Shown in pieces: positions 32,203 to 44,521 of a stretch of 64,000 nucleotides of DNA (the stretch's first letter is position 1; every line of letters begins with the position of its first letter). The position numbers and the translations under genes were made by a program. The notes under the pieces are model-generated. The model saw only the letters and a list, made by a program, of their open reading frames with translations. It was not told the DNA's origin and did no database searches. Origin of the DNA: Eudorina sp. 2006-703-Eu-15 (lineage: Eukaryota; Chlorophyta; Chlorophyceae; Chlamydomonadales; Volvocaceae); the NCBI GenBank assembly GCA_003117195.1, contig BDSI01000012.1, forward strand, positions 992,001 to 1,056,000. The letters run 5' to 3'.

Positions 32203-34945
32203 ATGCAGAGCCGCGTTCTTAAGGGTGCTGTGCACAGCACGCTCGTCGGCAGCGTTCGACCGCGCCGATGTGCGCCGGTGCATCAACGTCCTGTAATCAC
32301 ACGTCTGCAAAAAATTCAGGCTAATGTTTCGGCGTCTCCTGTTGCGCCCGGGCAATCGACGGTCAAGCCCGAGCAGGAAGTGGCAGGCATGACACAGTTT
32401 CTCGACAATCTGAAGTGGGATAAAAACAACCTTGTAGCAGTGATTGTTCAGGTGAGAACTCGCAGTGCGCGGCGCCGGGTAAAACTTGTGCAAGTGTGAT
32501 TTTCCGCCGCCGCTCAATTCAGCACGTCGACACCGGGGAGGTGCTCATGCAAGCCTTCGCGGACAGGGCGGCAATCAATGAAACTCTGCAAACAGGGTGA
32601 GCGGGTTATCCAATGCACGAGGCTGTGCCGCGGCGGACCGGCGACGACGGGGGGTCACCTACGTCTCGGGCCTCCCGTCCCCCATCCGTTTCCGAGCCGT
32701 GCCGATGAAGGTGACTGCAACACTCGCCTCTGGCCCCCTCCCCTCCCCTCCGCGCCACCGCCACTACCACCCGCAGCCTGGCCACGTTCTACAGCCGCTC
32801 ACGGGGAGGGCGCTGGTGCAAGGGAGAGACCAGCGGCCACTTCATTAACGTCCTCAAACTGTACACGGACTGCGACCGGGACTCCATCATCTACCTCTCG
32901 GATCCCATCGGCCCGGCCTGCCATACCGGGGCCAGGTACGCTGGCATCCTCGGCCCATGAGGCCGCCTGCGCAACTGCACGCGCTGGTCGGCGTCCCCGG
33001 ACCACCTATGAATCCCCACAAACCATAATAACGCCCGAGGCGTGGCACTTCCCGGCACGGATCTCTTAGCGCTGCAGCAGGCGGCTTTGATGCGACATGC
33101 CGGAAGAACGCATGTCAAGTCTTCCCTGGGAGCGCACATTCACCCGTCACATTGTCCCAGCCGGTTTAAATCTGGATCACGCTGTAACGCAAAACAACTA
33201 CCAAGACGGTCGTGCTGCGAAGGTGTGTCACGGTCCGGCCGGACAGGTCTCCCGTCGGCTCGCGGCGTCCCCCGACTGACTGGCCTCCATGCCTCCATGC
33301 CTCCGTGCCCACGTGGACGGACGGATGGATCCCCGCTCCCCAGGACTTGCTGGTTCAAGGAGGCGACGCTGACCGGCGACAGCGGTGTGGCAGTGGGCGG
33401 CGCGCACGACCACACCGACCATGTGCCCCGCACCACGCTGCAGGCTCTGGAGCGGACGATCGCACAGCGCCGGGAGGCGCTGTCGCAGCCGTCAGGTGGG
33501 GCAGAGCGGGGCCGGCTGGGTGGGGCTGGGTGGAGTGACTGAGCGGGGCCGGCTGGGTGGGGCGGGTGGGTCAGGGTGGGGCGGGTGGAGTGACTGAGCG
33601 GGCTATCTATCGCTCAATGTCGCTGCGGGGCCCAACCGGTATCTGTGTGTCTGCGGAGTCGGTGCGTCGCTGCATCCTCGTGCTCCATCCAAGTGCGTTT
33701 ACCCCGATGGCCGGAGGTGAGGGACCAGATCTCCGCTCCCCGCTCCCCCAAATGGGGGAAGGGCTGTTACACTCTGGAACCCCCCCTTTTTCCCCGATGT
33801 ATATGTCTAACAATTTCCTATACACCCCTATCCGCCCCCATATGGATTTCCCTTCGCACTGGCAGACGGCAGCAAGCCCTCCTGGACGGCGCGGCTGCTC
33901 AGCAATCCGGAACTGCTGTGCAAGAAGGTGCGCCTGGCCGGCGCCCCACCTGCAACTGCATCTGCCTTGCTGCCGTGTGGCCGTCAGCCAGTCGGGAGGG
34001 ACTCTGCCGGCGCCCTCCCTGCTGTGGGATCGTATGCGGACAGTGGGCTGCTGAGCTCGTAAGGCCGAGGGGCACGGCCGAGTATTGAGTTGTTGTTTGA
34101 GGGGTACGGTATCCCTGGACACGCACCGCCTAGCCCCTACGAGAGCAGTGCTCCCCTCCCAGGGGTCTTCTAGAGCCCTCTCCGGGGTCCGCTTGGTCCT
34201 CCCAATTCGCTCTCCGCTCCTGACCCTTTCCCCTGGCCCCTTGCTCTCCCCCTCCTCCCCCTCCTCCTCTCTCTCCCCCTCCCCGCCTCTCCCTCCGCCG
34301 CAGATCCGTGAGGAGGCGGGGGAGCTGTGTCAGACTCTGGAGGCCAACGAGGGGCGGGAGCGGGCGGCCAGCGAGATGGCGGACCTGCTCTACCACTCCA
34401 TGGTGCTGCTGAACCTGCAGGTGGGGTGGAGGAAGCGGGGTAGGGTGCTCACAGCCCAGACACACCCAGCCCAGCGACGATTACGGGGTGTGTGTGGAGA
34501 GGTACATCAGGAACAGGCAGCCGGGCGAGGGGGCGGGGAAGGAAGTACGGAGGCCGAGGGGTGAAGCGGAGGCTGGGCGGTGCGGGTAGTGGGGAAGGGC
34601 ACAGGAGGGAGAGGAACCGTGGGCCGGTAGGTTGGGCTCATGAGCTGCGGGCGGGTTCTGCCCCCCTGGCCACGTGCCAGTTGCTCAGTCACCGGGGGGC
34701 AGCAGTCTTTCCGCTCGCCAGCCCTTCTCCCCTTCCCTCCCTCCCCGTAAACCACCGCCCGGGCCCCTGCGCTGTCCACCGCTCTGCATGTTGAACACTG
34801 TCCTGCGCTGCCCTGCCTGTTGCTGCCCTGGTGACCGCTGCAGGGTGTGGAGATGGAGGAGGTGCTCCGGGTGCTGAGGAAGCGCTTCACGCAATCGGGC
34901 ATCGAGGAGAAGGCCGCGCGCCCGCCCAAGGCGGCGCAGGAGTGA
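32203..34945 (+). CDS. Bifunctional phosphoribosyl-AMP cyclohydrolase / phosphoribosyl-ATP pyrophosphatase (HisIE), plastid
   Basis: Seven exons (32203-32451, 32523-32596, 32777-32935, 33344-33495, 33866-33927, 34304-34420, 34844-34945), 304 residues, phases close. It catalyses steps 2 and 3 of histidine biosynthesis, hydrolysing PR-ATP to PR-AMP and opening the PR-AMP ring. Residues 1-60 (MQSRVLKGAVHSTLVGSVRP..) form an Arg/Val/Ser-rich plastid transit peptide. The cyclohydrolase part follows: FLDNLKWDKNNLVAVIVQ, ATFYSRSR, WCKGETSGHF, zinc/metal motifs YTDCDRD and GPACHTG with the third Cys in RTCWF. Then comes the MazG-like pyrophosphatase part: ARLLSNPELLCKK, IREEAGELCQTLE and ASEMADLLYHS, carrying the acidic metal ligands. 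The frame is open further upstream, with ATGs at 31954 and 32002. I chose 32203 because it begins a clean transit peptide in a good context (AAAACATG). The domain order matches plant HISN2. Confidence 0.93.
33805..33822 (+). repeat. Intronic repeat family I, copy 6
   Basis: GTCTAACAATTTCCTATA, sense, in HisIE intron 4, 43 bp before the 3' splice site. Confidence 0.75.
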
Positions 34946-36294
34946 AGCCTGGGTGGCCTGGGTGGTCAAACACAGCAGTGGCCAGAGGCCGCCCCTTAAA
35001 GGCGTAGGCAGCGCTCCCTCGGGCAGCGGCAGTGATGCGCCACAAGTCCGCAACCGACGCACTCGTCGTGTCCGCTTCCCTTTCCCTGTCGGAGAGGCGA
35101 AACCCCTTGAAGCACAACGCAAGCTCAAGAGTTTGCCGTCTGAATGCTGGTGCTGGAGGGGGGACCTGAACATACGTGTCAGGTGAGGTAGTGAATGACC
35201 AGCTCCTGGCAGGTCGTGTCAGCGCTCCCTCTGACCCGGACATGGGTAAAGAGGCCTGGGCGGTAGTGGGTGGGGGAGGGGGACGGTGGCTGCATTCGAG
35301 GGCGATGGCGCGATCACAGGCGGCGGAAATCAGTCCTGACAGCATCAGGGGAGGACAGGGTGAGGCAGGGGGAGGAGGTGGTAACGAGGTGCAGGGCCGC
35401 GGTTGGTACCCACAACGGCGTCGGTCGGTGGTCGTTTGGGGCGTATCAGTGAAAACAGCCCAGACAAACCTCAAGGGGGGACCAGGATCCCACGGACTGG
35501 CTTTAGGCCGCGGGGCGTGTTGGAGTCATCTGGATGCGGCCGGAGTCGCGGCTTATGACCACCAGGGGGGTTGGAGGCTGGTGGGGTGGGGTGGGGTGCG
35601 GAGGGCCCCGAGTGTCAGACGGGAGTGAACCTCCGGGCGGGCGCGCCCACAGCTAGGATCTGATGTACCGAGACTGATGTCAGACTGCCCGGGTCGCTTC
35701 GTGTTGACGTCTTGAGCTCGAAGAACCGGGGGGCGGTGGCTGTCTTGAGGCGTGTTGCGCGCAGCGAGGCTGTGGAGGTCGGGGGTGGCAGTTCATGGCC
35801 GGGGATGTGGAGGGTGTGACGGGCAGATGGGGCTGGCAACGTTGCGCGAACGTTGGCAAAATGGCGCCCGATAAAGCGCGCACTTAGATGCTGCCATGTT
35901 TAAGGCATCCTGGCAGTTTTGAGCAGTGGTGGGAGTGGGCCGTGCCGCACCGAGGGCTTGAACGTCGCTTGAGACAGAGAGGGGCATTTACCGCACTGAT
36001 ACCGCACTGAGGTCATCTCGGTGGCATGGACAGGTGGAGTCAGTGGATCACCTCCCACACCAGAGGGACATCCGGCAACCCCATCATGGGCATGCCGCAC
36101 AATGCTTCACACTGCTTTCCCCACAGCTCGCCTTCAAGACCCTTAACCCCTTCGATTTCTCGCCAAGCGTCGAGCAGCTGGGATGCGAGGACCCAATCCC
36201 AGATCTCATCGGCCGCCGCTCATCTGCAGTTCGCATGGCACATACGCCCCTCCAAATCACTCTTCGTCACCGCTGTGCCCTCCACCGTGGAGGC
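34946..36294. other. Intergenic / 3' regions, no clear gene
   Basis: Lies between the HisIE stop and the 3' end of the convergent ELIP gene. No TGTAA was found close to the HisIE stop. Part of a weak plus-strand coding signal (about 36034-36651) starts here, with exon-like stretches such as LAFKTLNPFDFSPSVEQL. No family match, and frames compete, so it is not called as a gene. Confidence 0.4.
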
Positions 36295-36299
36295 TTACA
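36295..36299 (-). terminator. Candidate poly(A) signal TGTAA
   Basis: TGTAA on the minus strand 382 bp after the ELIP stop codon. Confidence 0.4.
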
Positions 36300-36680
36300 C
36301 GTCCTCCGCGTCCGGCTGGCCTGGCACCCTCCCTCAAGACATCATCCCGGCTCATACACACTCCTAGCCACACCGCTTCAGGCTCCGAAACCCACATCGA
36401 CCTGGACCTCAGCCCCCCGATCGCGCACAGGGGACCCTCCGAAACCCAAAACCCGCACGGTAGGCGCATCACTCACTTTGGTACTCCCTCCGGGTGGCGC
36501 TCACGCTCACAAAATTGCAGACCGTCGCTGTGGCAGTGATAGGCCGGTAACCCAACACACCCACGCAACTAGTCCGTCGCTGCTCCATCCCAAACCAGTG
36601 CTGGAACGTCACTCGCTTCCGAATCTCTGCTCTCAAGTCTGCAAGCCATAGCTCTGAACGTGCACTCCGCGCCGCGCTGC

Positions 36681-37544
36681 TCACAACAGGGCCGAGCCGC
36701 GCGTCACCTCAATGTACAGCAGCGCAGCGAGCGCCAACATGGCGAGCCGGCCGTTGATCTTCTCAGCTTCCGGGGTCAGGGGTCCGAACGCTTCCGTCAG
36801 ATCGGCGCCGCGGACGATGGGCGCCAGGGTGGCGCCGGACAGGACAGCAACCAACGCCAGCACCGGCAGCGCCGCGCTGCCAAACTGCGCCAGGACGCTC
36901 TTGCCCGTCACCAGCTCAGCACCCAGGGCGCCAACGATGCCCAGCATTGCCAGCCTGGAGTGTGGGGAGGGTGTCAGCGGGGCGAAGGGAGGAGACGGCA
37001 TGGTTTGGGTTGGATTGCGCAAGTCACCGAGAGCGGGAATGGATGTGTGCCGCCGAGGAAGGTGGCCGCGGGATCGGTACAGTGAACGAGATTGTCTGAG
37101 GAGGCGCAAGGCGGCAACACTGGCGGACGGTCAAACGGGGCACGGGGTGTTAAGAAGGGGCTAGCTGTATGCTGATATCTCAGCTTCACGAAGATGGAGG
37201 TGCCATGCTGTGCTTCTGCAAGCTGCATAATTATATCTATGTGAGGGGTACCGTACCTGCCATTGATTAGCTCCGGTGCTGGCCCCGCAAACTTCATAGC
37301 CTCTACAATTGCAAGATGAGAGGACCATAAGGGAATGCACCAAACCATCGTAGTTGCAACCTAATCGGTCAAAGATCCTACCCTTGATAGACATGGGTGT
37401 TTTGACATCGCCTGAGGGGAGCACGATTGGAGAACTGAGCCGACGGCTCGCGTCCGCGCGAATCATCAAGGGACGAGCGCTGCGAACACCTCGTGCCGCG
37501 ACATGGGGCTGGAACGGCAAAGCAGTCATAGCTCGAAGGGACAT
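36681..37544 (-). CDS. Early light-induced protein (ELIP), chlorophyll a/b-binding family
   Basis: Three exons (37544-37382, 37302-37257, 36954-36681), 160 residues, phases 1 and 2 closing exactly. Residues 1-30 (MSLRAMTALPFQPHVAARGV..) are a plastid transit peptide. The mature part has the ELIP plan: FAGPAPELINGR|LAMLGIVGALGAEL forms the first transmembrane helix with an ExxNGR chlorophyll-binding motif, a middle helix covers LPVLALVAVLSGATLAP, and a third helix carries PEAEKINGRLAMLALAALL. Family members sit in the thylakoid membrane, bind chlorophyll and carotenoid, and accumulate under high light to limit photo-oxidative damage. The intron cuts the first motif between Gly and Arg. Convergent with the HisIE gene. 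Confidence 0.93.
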
Positions 37545-37603
37545 GCTGGCGAACGGCGCTGCACAGCGGCAAGGAATGGAGCTGCACTTCTAGCTCTTAC
37601 TTG

Positions 37604-37611
37604 AAGAGTAT
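37604..37611 (-). promoter_or_regulatory. Possible TATA element of the ELIP gene
   Basis: On the minus strand, ATATAGATA lies about 60 bp upstream of the ELIP start codon, in AT-rich sequence. Position and composition fit a TATA box; there is no other support. Confidence 0.3.
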
Positions 37612-40600
37612 CTATATCAGCTATGGACGAACACGAACAACAACGAACAGATTTTGATCATACTTTATGGTATATGTGAGCTTGATTGTAATGTGGAAAA
37701 CCAGGCCGTACAATTGTGTCAGCACTGCCGCTGAACCGCCGTGCAACGTCCACCAAAGTAATCCCGTTTGATGCAATCCACTTGCGACCTTCATAATATT
37801 TGTGACGGGTCACTGGTGTAGTGGTGTTGAAAAGTAAGACAGCGACAGTTGACCGTTTGTATGCTCGACTTGCCGCGATGCCTACTTCGATGCGCGCGGC
37901 AAGTGACGGTCTAAGCATTATTCACTGCGCAACTGCGGCAAAGCACGACAGAAACAGCGTGGTCAGAGCAACGCCCAGTTTGCATGGGTTTCGGCGTTTC
38001 GCAGCCCAGGCCCTCGTCAGGCCCTTGTCCCCAAGCCTACTCACCAATGGACGCCTGCCAAAGGTGACACGGCTGATTGTTATAGCGGAAACTTTTTCTA
38101 AAGTAATCTCCGACAGGCGGTTTGCGAACATGAACCACTGACAGCTGTAACATTTAGATAGAGTCCAGAGTCAAACGTACGTCAGGTACGTAACCCCGTC
38201 GCTCATGTGCCGGCATCAGGGCACTCAATCCATCAACCCATCACCCATCAACATCTGCTGTTGCAAGTACCTTGGTTCGCAAGGCACTAAGCATTGCACC
38301 TGGCACATGCAGCAGGTCTCCGCAATTCCTCCCTACACCAACCACCCAAAGTCACAGCATCAGATTGAACAACGCCTGGCCTGTAACGGTGCCCCCACCA
38401 GGAAGCGGATAAAGGTTAAAACGAGGCATATCTGCCCTCGGTCGATGGCACCTCCGCGGCAGCTCTTGTCCCGCCAGTTGCCGCAGGGGGCAGGTTCCCC
38501 TGTCTGCGAATGCGTCAAGGAGTCGAGCGACGAGGAGTCGTTGGGCTCATGGTGCGCGGATCATGGCTGGATGACCCGGGTCGCTCGTGCAGTCGCGGCC
38601 TAACTTTGGACATGTTTGGTGCGCAGTACGGTGGTGGCCGTGCGGGGCCCTCCGTCGTGGCTGCAATGATTAACGCTACGAATGCACCGGCCGTCATCGG
38701 ATGAGCTTTGACATGTTTCACAGGGCAAGACCTGAAACCCTGCAGGACGGGAAAGCGGACTTTGCGCGTTTCCGGAGCACCGAAGTAATTTATTGCTTTG
38801 GTCGTCCAACGGGCACTTCACAATGTGGATCTCTGTTCTGCACCCTCGGTGTGCGCTAATGCCCGCCGTGTCTTCACCAGTCTTCACATGGGCTGTATGT
38901 TGGTTAAAAGCTGAGGAAGTGTTCGTTGGTCGCCGGGAAAGTAGTTACAAAGTGGCACAGATTACCGCCAAGTGCGCACGCTGTTTCGAGCTGTTTCGGC
39001 CACATGGCTTGATTCCCACACAACTGGTTCCGGTCCATGCCTGGTTGCGGTTGAAGCTTGCTATGTGCTGGTTTAAAGAATTTAAAGAGTAGATGAAAAT
39101 GACTTTGGCAGTCCCATTAAAAAAGACGTTTCTACGGCCTGTCATGATTTCTAGATTTGTCCGCCGGATCTCAATGCCGCATTATCCAGGTTGGACGTAT
39201 CCCACAAAACTCGCATTTCGTAGTTCGCAGGTCGCTAGGACGGTCTTCCGGATTAGTTAGCCGTACCGCGGGACGCGACAAGTTTCGTCCGCCGCCCAAC
39301 CTTCACGTACGAAACCTGCGTCGCGTTGGCCACTTACCCCGTCCTTGAAGTTGCTGGGTCTTGTCGCAAAGCTTAGTGTTTGAGTCCGGTTTAAATGATA
39401 GAGATCATCTTGCTGTTCCCTTAGCGATTGGCATGCCTCTGGGGTCATCCAGGGCCTACGCCGTCGCGTCCGTAGAGCGCAACGGCTTCAACTGACAGTG
39501 CTCCTTGCCTCTCCTTGTGAGCGTACGTTAAGTCCCTGCAGTATCGCAGCGCTTTATCCCGAACTGCTGCAGTTCAGCTGGGGCTTTGGCCGAGGCAGCG
39601 AATTCCGGGTAGCTGAAAACCGGTGTGCTTCATCCCGGTGTGTGTTTCCAACCTTGAACGTCTCTGAAACGTGGCACAACGTGGCTGAACCCCTTCGAGG
39701 CGCGCATGTCAGCGCTTTCAGGCCACCTCTGTTGAATTTGCCTCGTCTAAGCGACGGTGTCATGAAGCGTCGCGACAATTCAATCTTTAGCTTGCTGTCG
39801 ACTTGTCGAATGGTTTTACAAGGCTTGCTCTTCAAGAGGTCGAACGAAGTAATATATCTTGACGAAACGGCATACTTGCTTTTATAGATGCTGAAGGACC
39901 TGGTACTGTAAAGTAGGCTGCACCCATACATTACCGTAAGTCTGGCAGGGGCATAAGCTCTTCGAGTAATAGTGTATTTCCAAGATACACATACGCGTGA
40001 TGACCTCCTACGGTTTTGGAAATGTAGATAGTAATTGCTACCGTATATACCGCAGCTGGCTATCTTTTATGCCCGTTCTGCGGAGTCATACGGTATCAAG
40101 TAAGCCTCGATAGTTGTGCTTTCGCTGAGTCGCGCAAATTTCCAGCATTTCGAAAGTATGATATCTTGGCCGCGCTTTGGACTCCTCGCATCCGGCGAGG
40201 TGGAAAGTAAGAGTTAAAGCAAATATGTTGAGCAAACCTACATGTATTATCTTTCGTAGTGTCTTTCTTGAAAAAAGCGACGACTATTGGAAGACTTGAA
40301 TGAAGCGACTTGAATGAAGGGAAGGGGTTCCGTAATAATCGTTGAAGTCATCCCAAACAATCTCTCTTAAAATACCGAAAACAACAAAATGATTATGCAG
40401 CGTACGTTGGCATTAAATATTTGCATGCCAGTGCTCAGGTTTAGGTGTGCGTAACCATCGCTTTCCGGCAGTGTTTTGGGCAATGTATATGAGCCCGCAA
40501 ATTTTCTCGTTTTTACCGTAGTGTAATGCATTGTGTATAAAAAAGATATGGTTCATATTCCCATGACCTCAACTTTGAGCTGCTCCGATCGGGATCAATA

Positions 40601-41325
40601 CGATGTGCGAATGTGTGCGAACAGATTCATTACATTCATGTCATAATGTGATGTTGCAATATATCGCTATTGATTTCCGTTTCTTTGAGATAACTGCTCA
40701 GCTGCGGATTGCATGGCCGCTCAACAGTCAAGATTTATGGGAATGCACACGTGCTTTGAGTTTTCGATATTAAATTTATGCAGAAAAGTTTGTTGCTTAA
40801 TCAGATGCTTCGGAGGATAGCAGAAATATCTTCTGCCGGAAATACATGTACGTCCATTACTACGACTGGCACTAACCGCGAAGGGATGCAATGTACTGGG
40901 AATGTCGTCATGTAAAACTCTTGGAGAAGTGAGCACGCCCGTGACCCTTGCTGCTGTCATTTGAGGCATGTTGTCCAGCAGCTACTATCCAAAAGAGGCA
41001 GCCTATTCTTCCCTCGTTCCAGGCAGACAGCTAGCCCGTTCCCGAAGCCGCACTAGGCTCTTGCTCAGCTTTCACCCGGCAAACCACACGTGCCTCCGGA
41101 CATCCCATTTCGGGTGCCGTCTGGCACTGGGCAGCGGCTACACACTTAGCGCGTTGTCAGGAAGAGTTCGGCCTCTCCCATTGTTCCACTGAACTGTACT
41201 TCGAACATATATTTCAGGATAATTAAATACTTTTCTTTGCGCTCGTCTTGTGACGTCGCGCACGTACGTCAGCTCGACATTACAGACATCGCCAATCCCA
41301 GGGTCGGACCACCGCGGCGCCACTG
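37612..41325. other. AT-rich gene-poor stretch
   Basis: About 3.7 kb of markers distinct from the rest of the window: visibly lower GC, especially 39900-41000, and few long reading frames. No coding motif, tRNA or long repeat was recognised. The right end must hold the promoter of the gene at 41326. It could be a decayed transposon insertion, a regulatory domain or a domain-boundary region. Confidence 0.5.
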
Positions 41326-44300
41326 ATGTGTACACAGGGTCTCCGGCAACAAGGCAGCAACCCTCCGGACCCACCTGGCGCCGGTTTCTATCTGGGCGAC
41401 GTCTGCGAGGACTCCGGCAGTAGCCTTGACGACTGCCTGCTCGCCCACTGCGGCCCCTCGTTCACCCAACCCGAGGCCCTGCTGCGGCCCCCGAGCCCTT
41501 GGAAGGCACTCGGCCCAAACGCCTTAGATACGCTCACGCCTGGCAGCGGCGGCGGCGGCGGACCCCGCATTCCCAGCCCGGGCCCAAGCACCACCAAGTC
41601 CGACCTCGGCCGCTGCAAGCCGCCGCCGCCGCCGCTGGGTGCGGCGGCCCCGCCGGCCCCCTCCGACTCCCTGCCGGCCCAGACCGTGTCCTCCTCCAGC
41701 ACCTCCCCCCCGCAACGCCTCCGTCGCTCCTCGGCGGCCGACATGACGACCCAGTCGTCCGCCACCGAGCCCGCGCTCACCCTGGCCCCCGGGTGCGACT
41801 CCACATCGCCGCCCGCCGCCGCCGCCGCCAGGTGGGGCTCCTCCGCGCTGGGCTTCGTCGTACATCCCCCCGGGGCCCGGGGGACCAGCACGGACGCGGC
41901 GGGCATGGCGACTCAGCGCCCCCTGGACTGCGGCCCCCGTCACCTCCTCGACCACCCACACCACCACCACCACCACGACCACCACCACACGCAGCACACG
42001 CAGCACATGCAGCACATGCAGCACACGCAGCACACGCAGCGGCGTGTTTCTGTCGGGGGGGAGGTCATGCTGAATCCGCGGTTCGCCGCCGCCGCCACCG
42101 CCGCCGCAATGGAGACCTGCCCCAGCGATGCGCAGCTCGCGCCCGCCGCCCCGGCCCGCGCCTCACAGGTCCCCCTGGACCCAGCCGCCGCACCGGGGGC
42201 CCACCGGCGGCCAACCCACCAACTTGCGTTGCTGCTGGAGCACCCGCCGCAACAGCCGCAACACCCGGCACAACACACCCTCCCGACACCTCCGGGTCTG
42301 ATCCCCGGGACGCTTCAGACCCGGGGCCTGGGCACGGCACTGCAGACAGCCCCCGGTCCATTCCAGCTGCGCCCGCGCCATCAAGGACGCCCAGAGGCTG
42401 CGGCCGCGCCGGGTACGACAGCGACGGTGTCGCCCTTTAGTCGGTTGGCGGCTGACGCCGCAGCTCTGCAGGGCTCGCCCCCCGGGACGCTTCTGTCGCT
42501 GGACCGCGCCACAGGCGGACCGGCGAGACGAGCACTGGCTTGGAACACCGCTGTCCCGCCGCCGCCGCCGCCGCTGCCGGGGCCGCCGGGGCCGGGGCGC
42601 GTGGCCGTGACCGGCGGCGTTGCCGCTGTGTTGGCGGGCCGGACACCGCCACTGACGGCGGGTGGTGGCACCCGGACCCGGAACCCGCGGGGCACGCGGC
42701 ATCAGACGGAGAGCTGCACCGGCGCTAGCGGCAGTGGCGGCGGCGGCGGCCGTTCGGCGGGCGCGCAGCGCGTGCCGGTCCTGCGCGCCGAGTGCGCCTT
42801 CGACTGGAGCCTGCAGCTGCCGCATCTGGAGGAGGATCCCGGAGGGAGCCTGAGCCCGGCGGCGGTTGAGGAGAACATGGCACGAATGAGTCAGGTACGG
42901 CGTACGGCCGTGTGGGCGTACGGCGGCTGGGGCGGTGCGGTGCGACGCACGAGGTTCACAACCTTCTTGCGGTCCCGATCGACTCCCTCATTGCCCTCAT
43001 AGCGCCATAACCGAGGAGCTCTGGGTAAAGGTGGGTCTTTGGTCGCAGTGTCCGCTCCTACACGAGGGGCGACGGGACGCGGTCCTCCTCCCTCCCACGC
43101 CCCACCCACAGGCGGCCTGGCAACCGGCCGCTGACAGGCCTGTGAAGGCCCCCCTGGAGTCTCTGGGCCGATTGCTGGCGGCCGTTTCCGGTGGTGGTGA
43201 CGGCGGCGGCGACGGCGGCGGGCCGCAGGCCGGCTGCACCCGTACGGCGCTGGCGGCGGGGCGGGGCCCCCTCCAAGTGGTGGCGGCGCTGACGGCGCCC
43301 GCCAGGTCATTTCCCCTGGAGCAACCGGCCCTGCCGGGGATGGGACCCACGCACGGGCTGCTCGGGCTACTGCAAGTCAGTGCGGCCATCGTCGCTGCAG
43401 CGGGCGGCGGGCGGCGGAGTGGGAGTGGCCCCGAGCCGCCACCGACCTCCGTCACCTCCGTCGCCTCCGTCGCCTCCGTCACCGCAGCGGATCTTGCGCC
43501 GGGGACGGTCGCGGCGACGGCGGTTCAGCCCCAGCCCCAGCCCCTGCCCCAGCCCCTGAGAGGCGCAGCTCCCTCCACCGCTGCCGCGTCGGCCGCCGCC
43601 CCCGCATCCACAGCGGCCGCCGGCACCGACTCGGCGGTCCGACTGGACGCGTACCCGCAGGACGGGGCCCATCGCCCACAGCAACAGGAACAGCAACAGC
43701 AACAACAACAGGAACAACAAAACGCGCGGACGCCGGGGGTTCCGCCGCCGCGTGCGGCGCACGCGCCGGAAGCGGCGGCGCCCGCCGGGACGCAGCGGCA
43801 GGCTGCACACGGCCACCTCGCGAGCTGCGGCGCACCGGCCGCACCTCATCACCCGCTGTCGCCGCAACACCCGCCGCCTCCGCCTCCACCTCCCGGGACA
43901 GGGGAGAGCGGCCCATCGCACGAGGCCGAGACGATGGGCGCGAGGGGTGGCGCCGTGGGGGGGCTGCTGCTCGCCACCGTGGCGCGGCTGGCCGCGGAGG
44001 GGATGTCCTGCAGGACCACCTGCGGCGGCGGCACCGCCGCCGCCGCCGCCGCCTGCACCTGCACCTGCACCGGCACCGGCACCTGCACCGCACCGTGTGA
44101 TTTCGCTGGGGCAGGTGTGGAGGTGGAGACTGAGGGGCGGCGGTGGCGCGGCAGCAGCAGCGGCAACGCCGGCGCGACCGGCAACAGCTTCATCGGTGGC
44201 GGTCAGGACCCCGCGGTCGGGGGCGCGGCGCGCAGCCGGACGTGCAGCTGGAGGGTCGGCACCGACGGCGCAGCCTGGCAGGACTGCAGCCTCAGCGCCG

Positions 44301-44521
44301 CGGGCGGCGGTGGTGCCGGTGGCAGGGGCGGCGGCGGCGGCGAACTGGGGGGCGAGTCGGTGCTTGGCAAGCGGCGGCTGGGCGAAGTCAGCTCCTGGGG
44401 GGATGACACCTCCTCCGCCGGTGTGCCGCACCCCATTCAGCGCCGGGAGATGCAGCTGAGCGCGATTGAGGAGCAGTTGCAGCTGAGGCCGCGGCCGGTG
44501 TCGGTCAACGGCCGCGAGTAG
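41326..44521 (+). CDS. Large low-complexity protein, unknown function
   Basis: Two exons, 41326-42894 and 43112-44521, 992 residues, phase 0 junction (CAG|GTACGG ... CACAG|GCG). The N-terminus has an acidic, Cys-containing stretch (GFYLGDVCEDSGSSLDDC). Long Ala/Gly/Pro/Ser, His-rich (about 200-230, HHHHHHDHHH type) and Gln-rich (about 715-730) regions follow. Conserved-looking islands are CAFDWSLQLPHLEEDP just before the intron and LGKRRLGEVSSW near the C-terminus, a basic patch that could be a nuclear localisation signal. Such composition is common in volvocine transcription regulators, but no DNA-binding domain is visible. The start is uncertain: plausible acceptor sites at about 41300 and 41337 allow an upstream first exon. 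A TGTAA lies at 45205. Confidence 0.68.

Noticed and set aside
36034..36651. Plus-strand 205-codon open frame
   Set aside because: Locally protein-like, but three overlapping frames compete, there is no ATG, and it overlaps the ELIP 3' region. Left as a note only.
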